NCBI RefSeq assembly: GCF_001426865.1
Contig: NZ_LMFO01000007.1
Coordinates: forward strand, 62,001 to 126,000
Direction of reading: 5' to 3'
Source of the DNA: Paenibacillus sp. Root52
Lineage (GTDB): Bacteria; Bacillota; Bacilli; Paenibacillales; Paenibacillaceae
Length of the DNA stretch: 64,000 nucleotides
Numbering within the stretch: position 1 is the stretch's first letter; each line of letters begins with the position of its first letter. Positions 1-8,598 of the stretch are shown here, piece by piece. The notes beneath the pieces are model-generated. The model saw only the letters and a list, made by a program, of their open reading frames with translations. It made no database searches and was not told where the DNA came from. The translations under genes were made by a program, and so were the position numbers.

Positions 1-3000
1 GCCGGCCATCAAACCCGTTAATTCTCCTGGAACGAATTTGCTTCCACTGTCAGAAGAAACAACCTTTACGCGATCCGGAACACTTAGTGTAAAGTCCAGT
101 GGAATCTCTACGTATCCCATGCCTTCAAATGCTTGTGCTCTCGCTAGCAACTCGGGCCCGTTGCCTGTAAAAACATGTTTTCCGACATTAGACAATTCCG
201 CTGCCGGTCCATTTAACGTTTTTGTCTGACCTACGTTTACTGACAGTGAATTCGCTGGGATACTGACAATCAAACTTTGTTTATTTAAACTATTGTCTTG
301 CATCGGATCGGAAACAAAATCTGTGACATCCATACTGTACTGATATCCTTTTCCGTTTCCTCGACTATCTTCAATCAACGCACGAGAGACTGAATTAATC
401 GATTGATACGGATTCGTACTGTCAATAATAATGGTGCTAAGATCTGCTCCCTCAAAACGAGCACTGAGTCCACCGCTGAACACCGTGAAATCAACATCTT
501 GCTGACCTACTGGTACCTCATTACCAGGAGACGGAGTTGGTGTTGTACCACCGTTGCCTGGATTAGGATCCGTTCCTGGCACGACAATTACAAAAGGACC
601 TCCCGAATAATAAACATCCCCTGATGTATTCTCTCTTACTTCAACATCAATACTGTACGTTCCAGGAGGGTAGTTAACCATACCAGTGTACAGAGTCCAA
701 TTGTTGTTAACATAATCCTTGTAATAAACATCAAATCCAGGAGTATTTACTCCAAAGTCAATATTTAGATCTCCATTGTTATCTATTGTTAACTTCGGAT
801 CTACTTTAGTTGTTACAAACGTAACAATTTCACTCACTGAGCCGTTCACACCTTCTACTTTGGCTTGAATGGTATGAACATCATTAGATAGACTAAATTG
901 ACCAACAACTGAATAATCCCACACTGTATTCCACGGACCACCGTCTACAGAAAATAACCCTTCACCTTCGGATTTATCGTAGGTGATGTCTACATCAATC
1001 CCATGTCGATTATTAAGTCCTTTTTGGACGATTACCGGTTTAGAGATAGCGACTGGCGCAGGAGTATCCGCAATAACATTAAAAGATTTGTTGATCAGTT
1101 CTTGATCTCTTTCATTGAGAAGTCTTACTTCTACCGTGTGCTCCCCAGGCGTGAGAAGTAAATTATTCGCAACATTAAAGTCCTGCCAAGCCCCGCCGTC
1201 TACCTTAACCTGAACCTTAATGACGCCGGTTGCATCTGCGGAAATTTTAAATTCATCTCTTGACACTTTATCCAGTAAAGGTTGACCTGCAGTAATGACG
1301 ATTGGGTTACTTGTAAGAGTCAGCTCCGCAACTTCACTAATATTCCCCTTACTATCTGCAGATCGCGCTTGTACCGTTACATTGCCAGTTTGGGTGATCA
1401 AGATATCACCGGTATAATCCTGCCATCCCCCAGCGTTCACTTGATATTGTTTGGTAGCGATATCACCTGTGCTACCATAATTGATTGTAACTACAGACTG
1501 ATTAAATTTATCTTGCTCTTTGATTGATAAGATTGGTTTATCAGGTGATGTTACAGGAGCAACATAATCAGTAGGTACCAGCGCCGGCAAAACACCTTTT
1601 CCTAATTGATAGTACTCATAACTGCTAAATTGATAAAAGTTCATATCTTCACCAATACCATACACTATAGCCTTAGACTCAAAATCCCTCTTGACCTCAA
1701 ATAAAGATAAAAACTTGAGATTAAGTGTTCTAAAATCCTTATCATTTGACCAATATACAAGAGACCCATCGTCTTTCAAAGCGTAAGCACCAAAAGTGCC
1801 AACCGCAAGCTGTTTTACATTTTTAACTTCGTTTTGAGTACCAGTTATCCTCACCGGTGTTTCTTGAACTCCTCCAAGAACTCCTAATCGTCCACCATTA
1901 TTGTTACCAAAAGCATAAACATTATTATTTCTCAAGTAAAAGAAATTACCGCCGCTAGCAGTAGAAACGCTTTTCACTCCGGTTGCCATAACTTTTGGAG
2001 TTTCTTCGAACCCAGGACTAAATGATCCAAAGTTGGCAAAAGGAGTTCCCCAGTAACTAAGTTCTCCTCCATCCAATCTTACAAGTCCAGTACTTATTGT
2101 TCTTGTATCCCCGAAACTGTTGCTGGAGGTTTTGTAAGAATTCACTCTTTTTATCTCGGACACGCTGACTCCATCAGGCATAGGAATTAAAGTCGTCTTT
2201 AACAGATCCGCAGAAGGAGCATTATTCGCAGGCTGATCCTCAGCTTTGTAAAGATCATTCAAAACATACTCTTTCCCATTAATTACAAAGACTCGTCGTT
2301 CTGTCGCACCAGTTTGATTTGTATTATAATTTTTTTCGACCAACGTTATAGCCATAGGAATATTTTCCAAGTACTTCATATCAAAATCCGCGTTTGTGAA
2401 GGCCGGAAAAATGTCTAGCTTTACAGGCTTCCCATTTGTAAAGGAATTCTGGGCAAAGGCTTTACCTATTAAATATACCTCTGTGTCCGTCACCAGCAAA
2501 ATACCTTTGCCCCCTGTGTGGTCACGTCCCAATTGAACTATTTTACGAACACCCTCAATAGGATCTCCGGTGACAGGATCCACTACTTCTGTAGGAACAG
2601 TTTTATCTTGTTTATATCCTATCCCCAACTCGCCACTAACACCTCTTCCCCAGGCTTGAACAGTACCATCATTTAGCAAAGCATAAAAGCTTCCGTAAGC
2701 CATATTACTCTCATTAGGGAAAATTTCGAAATCCTTAACATCAGTAATAACTTTTGTCTCCACACCTTCTTTTGTGGTTACGTATAATTCCCCAGAATTA
2801 GTCAATCGCACGGAGTATGCTGTGGCAAACTCGCTAGTGCCTATACGTCTGAACTTTTTATCTCCTTGAAGAGTAACCTGATTATAAATATTCTGTGGTA
2901 GATTGAACTGACTTCCATCATCCAGCCTCGCCACAGCCTGAATGCCACCCGAAGATCCGGAGGATACGCCAAAATCGTAGAACTCGATTCCTGTAATTTT

Positions 3001-3132
3001 TTTATACTCAGCCGCCTGAGCGTTTGAACCAAGATCAGCGAAAGAATAAGTACCTACTAGTAAGGCTACAACTAGAGTTACAATTAAAATTTGGATGAAA
3101 GACTTCCTTTTGCCACTTTTCGTCTTTTTCAT
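1..3132 (-). CDS. RCC1-repeat/Ig-like/WxL-type surface protein (3' end outside window)
   Basis: Open from an ATG at 3130-3132 to the window edge, about 1044 codons. By comparison with its neighbour (3779-6964), only the last ~16 residues are missing. A lysine-rich signal peptide (KKTKSGKRKS, then a hydrophobic core) is followed by RCC1-like propeller repeats (for example AWGRGVSGELGIG and YAFGNNNGGRLGVLGG), then Ig-like or bacterial chitobiase-type segments. A Pro/Ser/Thr linker (NPGNGGTTPTPSPGNEVP) leads to a C-terminal WxL-like domain. WxL domains bind peptidoglycan non-covalently, so this should be displayed at the cell wall, perhaps as an adhesin; the ligand is unknown. The canonical Trp is not obvious (GKGYQYSMDV replaces GxGWxL). 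The C-terminal third is close to identical in DNA to the neighbouring paralogue, while the propeller part has diverged. Confidence 0.85.
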   Translation of the reverse strand, partial: MKKTKSGKRKSFIQILIVTLVVALLVGTYSFADLGSNAQAAEYKKITGIEFYDFGVSSGSSGGIQAVARLDDGSQFNLPQNIYNQVTLQGDKKFRRIGTSEFATAYSVRLTNSGELYVTTKEGVETKVITDVKDFEIFPNESNMAYGSFYALLNDGTVQAWGRGVSGELGIGYKQDKTVPTEVVDPVTGDPIEGVRKIVQLGRDHTGGKGILLVTDTEVYLIGKAFAQNSFTNGKPVKLDIFPAFTNADFDMKYLENIPMAITLVEKNYNTNQTGATERRVFVINGKEYVLNDLYKAEDQPANNAPSADLLKTTLIPMPDGVSVSEIKRVNSYKTSSNSFGDTRTISTGLVRLDGGELSYWGTPFANFGSFSPGFEETPKVMATGVKSVSTASGGNFFYLRNNNVYAFGNNNGGRLGVLGGVQETPVRITGTQNEVKNVKQLAVGTFGAYALKDDGSLVYWSNDKDFRTLNLKFLSLFEVKRDFESKAIVYGIGEDMNFYQFSSYEYYQLGKGVLPALVPTDYVAPVTSPDKPILSIKEQDKFNQSVVTINYGSTGDIATKQYQVNAGGWQDYTGDILITQTGNVTVQARSADSKGNISEVAELTLTSNPIVITAGQPLLDKVSRDEFKISADATGVIKVQVKVDGGAWQDFNVANNLLLTPGEHTVEVRLLNERDQELINKSFNVIADTPAPVAISKPVIVQKGLNNRHGIDVDITYDKSEGEGLFSVDGGPWNTVWDYSVVGQFSLSNDVHTIQAKVEGVNGSVSEIVTFVTTKVDPKLTIDNNGDLNIDFGVNTPGFDVYYKDYVNNNWTLYTGMVNYPPGTYSIDVEVRENTSGDVYYSGGPFVIVVPGTDPNPGNGGTTPTPSPGNEVPVGQQDVDFTVFSGGLSARFEGADLSTIIIDSTNPYQSINSVSRALIEDSRGNGKGYQYSMDVTDFVSDPMQDNSLNKQSLIVSIPANSLSVNVGQTKTLNGPAAELSNVGKHVFTGNGPELLARAQAFEGMGYVEIPLDFTLSVPDRVKVVSSDSGSKFVPGELTGLMAG

Positions 3133-3144
3133 GATTCCACCCCT

Positions 3145-3723
3145 CTAAATTCCTGACGTCGCAGTAGTTGTAACAGTAGATCTGTAGGTTCCTGCTACTA
3201 CACCGATCTCTTTCCCATCAGTCGCTTTTATTACTTGAGGTAACGATAGAGTATACTGCAGCTCAAAATCATACGCCCCTTGTCCTGAAGTAACATCTGC
3301 TGAAAAAATAGGTGTGGACTGATGTGACAGCACTTGATTACTAGCTAAGTGTCCACTATGAGTAAAATCTATTGGTAATCCTGAAATTGTACTTTTTAAT
3401 GTGGCCGTTACTTTAACGGCATCAATGGGGATATAAAATTCTTTCCCATCAAGTGTAGTCACGAAATCCGTTCCGGATTGACTTACTGTCCAACCGCTGC
3501 CATTTCCACGATCATCAACCACTCTCGATGTAACTACAGCCTGAGAAGTTTGTTGCTGACGAACAGCAAGTGTGATATCTGAGAAGTTAATTTTGGATTG
3601 CGTAACCATCAAACTACCACCAGTAACTTGTACTTCTTTTTCCATCTCTTCAGCCGAAGCTATAGTCGGTAAAGCCAAAGGAAGTAATAACACTGCAGAG
3701 AATAATAAATTTTTGAGTTTCAC
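3145..3723 (-). CDS. small WxL domain surface protein
   Basis: I chose the GTG at 3721-3723 because an AAGGGG ribosome site lies ten bases upstream and it opens directly into a signal peptide (KLKNLLFSAVLLLPLALPTIASA). An ATG 12 codons earlier has no such site. The ~190-residue product is essentially one WxL domain. It has the DDRGNGSGWTVSQ motif, with Trp in the family position but Val instead of Leu, and ends in the family-typical beta strand TYRSTVTTTATSGI. WxL proteins bind the cell wall and assemble with DUF916/DUF3324 proteins such as the one at 7190-8320. It sits 12 bases upstream of the start of the large WxL gene ending at 1 and is probably cotranscribed with it. Confidence 0.85.
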   Translation of the reverse strand: MKLKNLLFSAVLLLPLALPTIASAEEMEKEVQVTGGSLMVTQSKINFSDITLAVRQQQTSQAVVTSRVVDDRGNGSGWTVSQSGTDFVTTLDGKEFYIPIDAVKVTATLKSTISGLPIDFTHSGHLASNQVLSHQSTPIFSADVTSGQGAYDFELQYTLSLPQVIKATDGKEIGVVAGTYRSTVTTTATSGI

Positions 3724-3778
3724 GCATTCACAGCCCCTTATCATTTTTAGGAATTTCAAAAATCAATTCACTGTTAGA

Positions 3779-6700
3779 TTAAATACCAGACGTCAGTGTG
3801 GATCGAATGGTAGATCTATAAATCCCAGCCATCAAACCCGTTAATTCGCCTGGCACAAATTTACTTCCACTGTCAGAAGAAACAACCTTTACGCGATCCG
3901 GAACACTTAGTGTAAAGTCCAGCGGGATCTCTACGTATCCCATCCCTTCAAACGCTTGTGCTCTCGCTAGCAATTCAGGGCCGTTTCCTGTAAACACATG
4001 TTTTCCGACATTCGCTAATTCCGCTGCCGGTCCATTTAACGTTTTTGTATGACCTACGTTTACTGACAGTGAATTCGCTGGGATACTGACAATCAAACTT
4101 TGTTTATTTAAACTATTGTCTTGCATCGGATCGGAAACAAAGTCTGTGACATCCATACTGTACTGATATCCTTTTCCGTTTCCTCGACTATCTTCAATCA
4201 ACGCACGAGAAACTGAATTGATCGATTGATATGGATTCGTACTGTCGATAATAATGGTGCTCAGATCAGCTCCCTCAAAGCGAGCACTTAATCCACCACT
4301 AAGTACCGTAAAATCAACATCTTCTTTGCCTACCGGTACCTCATTCCCAGGAGACGGAGTTGGGGTATTTCCTCCCCCATTACCTGCATTCGGATCAGCG
4401 ATTGTTATCGAGTATGGCCCACCATGCCATGATGCACCATACCCTGCCATATCTCTAATTTCCACTTCGATGTCATGAGTACCAGGCTGTGCAGTGAAAG
4501 GAGCGAAATATTGTAACCATTCGTTGTTGTTTGGATCTTTATAGAATAGTGTTACATTTCTTAACTGTACCCCTGGGTCGATTGTCACTTCATTATTGGC
4601 TACATTAATTAATGGCTGTATTTGGGTCGTTACAAATTCAGTTGTTTCACTTTCTGTGCCATCGCTTGATACAATCTTGGCGCGAATTGTATGCGCATGG
4701 TTACTTACAATCAATGAAGACCTATTTTTGTGCCATACATCTCCGTCGATTGAAGTCATAATTTCACCTTCTGATTCATTGTAAACAACCTGAAGATTTA
4801 ATTCGAACTGTTCACTCAAATATTGATTAATTTGAGGTTTTGTAATAGTACCTGGTGCAGAACTATCTGCAGTAACATTAAAGCTTTTATTGATCAGTTC
4901 TTGATCTCTTTCATTGAGTAGTCTTACTTCTACCGTGTGAGCCCCAGGCGTAAGCAATAGATTATTCGCCACATTGAAGTCCTGCCAAGCCCCACCGTCT
5001 ACCTTGACCTGAACCTTAATGACGCCGGTTGCATCTGCGGAAACTTTAAATTCATCTCCTGACACTTTATTTAGTAAAGGTTGACCTGCAGTAATGACGA
5101 TCGGATTACTTGTAAGAGTCAGCTCCCCAACTTCACTAATATTCCCCTTACTATCTGCAGATCGGGCTTGAACCGTTACACTTCCAGTTTGCGTGATCAG
5201 GATATCACCGGTATAGTCTTTCCATCCTCCAGAGTTCACTTGATATTGTTTAGTAGCAATATCAGCAAAGCTACCAAAATCGACATTTACTAGAGGTTGA
5301 TTAAACTTATCAAGTGCTACAATGGACAACTGCGGAATCCCAGGTGCAACGATTGGCTCTACGTAATCTTGTGCGACTAAAGAAGGTAAAATTCCTGCTC
5401 CTATTTCATAAGGAGCATTGCTACCTCTTAAAAGGTATAATTTATTGTCTTCGCCTATACCGTAGGCACTACTTAAATGTGTGAAATTTCTCTTGATTGT
5501 AAATATAGTTTGAAATTTCCTATCACTTGTATTGAAATTTTTATCATTTGACCAGCTTATAAGATTCATATCATGGGTTAGAGCGTATTTGGTTCCACCA
5601 GCAGCAACCAACTCTTTTATATTTTTAACCTCATTATTGGATCCTGTAATTCGTATTGGGTCTGTTTGCACCCCGCCTCCAACACCTAAAGAATTTGATA
5701 TATTTGGGCCAAATGCAAACACATTATTATTTCTTAAATAAAAGAAATCCCCTGCAGCTTGTACAACAGATTTAACACCGGTAGCAATCGTTTTTATTTG
5801 TGGATCAAATACAGTATCAATTGACCCCCAAGTGGAAGGTGTTGTACCCCAATAACTAAATTCGCCATTAGAGAGTTTCCCATATCCTGTACTAGCAACG
5901 TTCTGTGATTCAGAAAGGCTTCTTTGACTGTAGTTATAGAATGAGGACTTTACAAGTTCTGAAGTTTTGATTCCATCCGGAACTGGAATCAATGTTGTTT
6001 TTGTTAACTCAGAATATGGAGTTCTATAAGAAAAATTCTTGTCAGCTTCCATTAAGCTAGTTAGAGTATACTCGTTTCCCGAAATTGTAAATATTAAACG
6101 TTCAGTTGAACTATACTTTACTGCGGTACCATAAAGTTCGACAGCTTGTACGTTACCAACAACATTATCCATAAACTTGAGATCAAAATTTGCATCCGTA
6201 AATGAAGGAAACATATCAAGTTTAACTGGCTTATTTACGAGAAATGAGTTTTGACCAAACGCTTTTCCAATCAGATAAACATCTGTATCCGTAACTAGTA
6301 ACACACCTTTATTAGCATGCTGATCAGTACCCAATTGGAACAATTTACGTACATTGGTTATAGGGTCACCTGTAGCTGGATCTACTACCTCAGTTGGTAC
6401 GTTCTTATCTTGTCTGTACCCGATTCCTAATTCTCCTCCTGATCCTTTTCCAAAGGCCATAACAGAGTTATCTCTCATCAAAACATAGAAACTGACGTCT
6501 GACAATCGATATTGACTGGCCAACATCTCAAAATCAACTACATCATCTAATACCTTTTTAGGAGCACCTGAAGACCCCTCTTTAATGTATAATTCCCCAT
6601 TGTTTTTTAGTTCTACTGAGTAGAGATCATCTTTGCTTGATTCTTTAGAACTAGACCGTCTTTGCTTTATCACGCTACTGTCAAAAAAATTAAGCGGAAT

Positions 6701-6964
6701 AGCCTCATATCTAGGCAAACTAAATCTACTTCCATTATCTAAAATGGCTATATGTTCTCCAGAGTTTCCTCCACTTGTATCCAGACCATTCCTGTAGTCA
6801 TAGGATTCAAATCCTACAATTTTTGCATGTTCAGCAGCATTAACTTTAGAGCTTAATTCAGAGAAAGATATACTGCCAAATATAAGAGCTAATACTAAGG
6901 TGCCGATTAACCCTTTTTTCCATTGCAAACTACTCTTACGTTTCTTTTTGTGTTTATTTTTCAA
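3779..6964 (-). CDS. RCC1-repeat/Ig-like/WxL-type surface protein, complete paralogue
   Basis: 1061 residues from a TTG start at 6962-6964, with an AGGAGGG site nine bases upstream. Residues 1-44 are a basic-rich signal peptide. About 45-540 form an RCC1-like beta-propeller (AFGKGSGGELGIGYRQD, FAFGPNISNSLGVGGG). About 540-860 hold Ig-like repeats. About 860-885 is a Gly/Pro/Thr linker and 885-1061 a WxL-like wall-binding domain ending TYRSTIRSTLTSGI. It is a paralogue of the gene at 1-3132: the Ig and WxL parts match closely at DNA level, whereas the propeller parts differ, suggesting diversification of the exposed head. Localisation at the cell surface is well supported; the binding target is unknown. 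Confidence 0.87.
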   Translation of the reverse strand: MKNKHKKKRKSSLQWKKGLIGTLVLALIFGSISFSELSSKVNAAEHAKIVGFESYDYRNGLDTSGGNSGEHIAILDNGSRFSLPRYEAIPLNFFDSSVIKQRRSSSKESSKDDLYSVELKNNGELYIKEGSSGAPKKVLDDVVDFEMLASQYRLSDVSFYVLMRDNSVMAFGKGSGGELGIGYRQDKNVPTEVVDPATGDPITNVRKLFQLGTDQHANKGVLLVTDTDVYLIGKAFGQNSFLVNKPVKLDMFPSFTDANFDLKFMDNVVGNVQAVELYGTAVKYSSTERLIFTISGNEYTLTSLMEADKNFSYRTPYSELTKTTLIPVPDGIKTSELVKSSFYNYSQRSLSESQNVASTGYGKLSNGEFSYWGTTPSTWGSIDTVFDPQIKTIATGVKSVVQAAGDFFYLRNNNVFAFGPNISNSLGVGGGVQTDPIRITGSNNEVKNIKELVAAGGTKYALTHDMNLISWSNDKNFNTSDRKFQTIFTIKRNFTHLSSAYGIGEDNKLYLLRGSNAPYEIGAGILPSLVAQDYVEPIVAPGIPQLSIVALDKFNQPLVNVDFGSFADIATKQYQVNSGGWKDYTGDILITQTGSVTVQARSADSKGNISEVGELTLTSNPIVITAGQPLLNKVSGDEFKVSADATGVIKVQVKVDGGAWQDFNVANNLLLTPGAHTVEVRLLNERDQELINKSFNVTADSSAPGTITKPQINQYLSEQFELNLQVVYNESEGEIMTSIDGDVWHKNRSSLIVSNHAHTIRAKIVSSDGTESETTEFVTTQIQPLINVANNEVTIDPGVQLRNVTLFYKDPNNNEWLQYFAPFTAQPGTHDIEVEIRDMAGYGASWHGGPYSITIADPNAGNGGGNTPTPSPGNEVPVGKEDVDFTVLSGGLSARFEGADLSTIIIDSTNPYQSINSVSRALIEDSRGNGKGYQYSMDVTDFVSDPMQDNSLNKQSLIVSIPANSLSVNVGHTKTLNGPAAELANVGKHVFTGNGPELLARAQAFEGMGYVEIPLDFTLSVPDRVKVVSSDSGSKFVPGELTGLMAGIYRSTIRSTLTSGI

Positions 6965-6978
6965 TATTTTCAGCCCTC

Positions 6979-7110
6979 CTATATACCTGATGTTACAGTT
7001 GTCGTAAATTTGGATTTGTACCTACCATCAACAACACCGATCTCTTTTCCTTCAACTGTTTTAATGATCTTAGGGAGTGATAGTGTCAGTGACTTGAATC
7101 TCTTTTTCAT
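6979..7110 (-). pseudogene. WxL domain gene remnant (C-terminal 43 codons)
   Basis: A short reading frame encodes LSLPKIIKTVEGKEIGVVDG followed by a strand ending TTTVTSGI. This matches the last ~35 residues of the small WxL protein at 3145-3723 (LSLPQVIKATDGKEIGVVAG). There is no signal peptide or rest of the domain, and an in-frame stop lies just upstream. It occupies the same position relative to the large paralogue (3779-6964) as the intact small WxL gene does to the other large one, so it is probably a deletion remnant. Its last bases carry the AGGAGGG ribosome site of the next gene, which may explain why this end survives. Confidence 0.7.
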
Positions 7111-7189
7111 TACTCGGCCGAATTTCTAATAACAATTTAGTATCTAATTAAAAATCACATCGAAATCACATCCTCTCATGTAGTAATCG

Positions 7190-8320
7190 TTAATTTTGAG
7201 AAGGGCGAGTGGTTCGACGAGCAGCCGTCCGCTGACGAAGCTTTCTTGCTTCTTCTTCTTTCTTCTTTCGTTTCAAGAGTATAAACAATATAAAGATGAA
7301 GGCTCCTAAAATTAAAAGTACGAGTGCTAGAGCTGCAATCCAGACCCATGGATGATTTTTCAACCAATCCATAATTCCTCGTCCTTGCAACAAGCCAGCA
7401 TTACTCAAGCTTTCTTGAGCCTTCTGTGCGTCTGCTTCCGTAATCGTAAAATCAAAGGTTCGAGATTCTTTTCTACCGTTAAAATTGGCTTCAAAGTATG
7501 CAGTGTATTGCCCTGGCCACAAAATTTGATCCTCAATGTGATAGACCATATCCACCGTTTTTCCCGCATACATCGATTTTTCATTAGGTGCTGCATCGTA
7601 TGCCTGGCTGTAAATGCCTTTACCTTGAGCATCACGAATGATAATGACGCCATTTGGACGTTGTAAGATTGTACCTGTGTTTGTCAGCTTCACGGTCAAC
7701 TGAGAATAACCATTGCTTATGTAACTATGTTTGAAATCATCGATGCTCATACTGTGCGTAGCCAACTCTTTCTGCTTTTCAATCACAATCTGCACACCAT
7801 TACGTGGAATTTCATCGATTACCAATACTGCTCGATTCTTACTTGCTTCAAGAGCCTCCTTATTTTCTTTAGGGATTTGCTCTGCCACGATACCTCCTAC
7901 ATACTCACCAGGCTTCAGATCCTTCGGTACATTTACCGTAAATTCGAATTTTTTCTTTTCAAGTGGTTTCAACTTCACAACTTGATCTTTAGATGGAGAG
8001 ATCCAAGCGCCTACGGATGTATTCTTCTCTCCTTTGATCGTGTAATTTTTCCCTCCGTTAACCATTGGCGCTGCGTCTGCAGGATAGACTGACAGTTCCA
8101 GAGGCTCCTTGATCAGGTTCTCAAGATAGAAGGTATACTTTTTAGTCTCCCCTCCGTTGACCACTTCTCGGTAATAACCGCTGGATTGTTCAACTTCCTT
8201 CACCGGGGAAAGGACGAAGTCAAACTCAGAATATGCATGCGTAACCTTCGGTTGTATAAGGAAAATAGGAAAAAAAGCGAAAAAAAATAAAAGTGGTCTG
8301 TATTTTTTTGGTAATTTCAT
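7190..8320 (-). CDS. DUF916/DUF3324 (WxL-interacting) membrane-anchored protein
   Basis: Start chosen at ATG 8318-8320, preceded by GAAAGGTG; a GTG three codons upstream is possible. A signal peptide (PLLFFFAFFPIFLIQPKVTHA) precedes a DUF916-type domain (about 30-150, with the FxLENLIKEPLELSV and PADAAPMVNGGKNY regions). A DUF3324-like domain follows (about 150-290), then one membrane helix (WVWIAALALVLLILGAFIFI) and a very basic cytoplasmic tail. Proteins of this architecture are the usual partners of WxL proteins and link them between membrane and peptidoglycan. It is the first gene of the minus-strand surface cluster, so it is likely to be expressed with the WxL genes downstream. Confidence 0.87.
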   Translation of the reverse strand: MKLPKKYRPLLFFFAFFPIFLIQPKVTHAYSEFDFVLSPVKEVEQSSGYYREVVNGGETKKYTFYLENLIKEPLELSVYPADAAPMVNGGKNYTIKGEKNTSVGAWISPSKDQVVKLKPLEKKKFEFTVNVPKDLKPGEYVGGIVAEQIPKENKEALEASKNRAVLVIDEIPRNGVQIVIEKQKELATHSMSIDDFKHSYISNGYSQLTVKLTNTGTILQRPNGVIIIRDAQGKGIYSQAYDAAPNEKSMYAGKTVDMVYHIEDQILWPGQYTAYFEANFNGRKESRTFDFTITEADAQKAQESLSNAGLLQGRGIMDWLKNHPWVWIAALALVLLILGAFIFILFILLKRKKKEEEARKLRQRTAARRTTRPSQN

Positions 8321-8470
8321 TGCAGTCACCTTTCTTGTGAGTGTAGATGCCCTACCTCAAATAAATAGATTTTCTAAATTTTTGGATCATGATTTAACTC
8401 TACCTATCACTCCATGTCCCCCTTATTCAACATTGCATGATCCATAACATTTGGTAAGTTGCTATATCCG

Positions 8471-8520
8471 AGTATATCACAAACAAGTTATTTGAAAAAC
8501 ACTATACTATCAGTGTTTTT
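8471..8520 (-). promoter_or_regulatory. promoter with 26-bp palindromic operator-like site (surface cluster)
   Basis: The palindrome AAAAACACT-N8-AGTGTTTTT occupies 8495-8520 with perfect 9-bp arms. On the minus strand its T-run forms a poor -35, 17 bases from an extended -10 TGATATACT (TATACT at 8471-8476). It precedes the DUF916 gene and probably the whole WxL cluster. It is the clearest member of a ten-copy motif family in this window. Confidence 0.65.
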
Positions 8521-8549
8521 AATATATTTTCTAAAACATATTTACATGA

Positions 8550-8593
8550 AAAAAAGCGAGCGGATGGAGGTTTTCACCAGCTCGCTTTTTTTT
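8550..8593 (-). terminator. rho-independent terminator of the RNA polymerase-like gene
   Basis: AGCGAGC (8555-8561) pairs with GCTCGCT (8580-8586). A-runs and T-runs flank the arms, so it can act in both directions. It starts six bases after the stop of the gene ending at 8599. Confidence 0.85.
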
Positions 8594-8598
8594 GAATC

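Noticed and set aside
1..6964. Assembly artefact or simple tandem repeat
   Set aside because: The two units differ throughout the propeller region and at many synonymous positions, so this is real paralogy.
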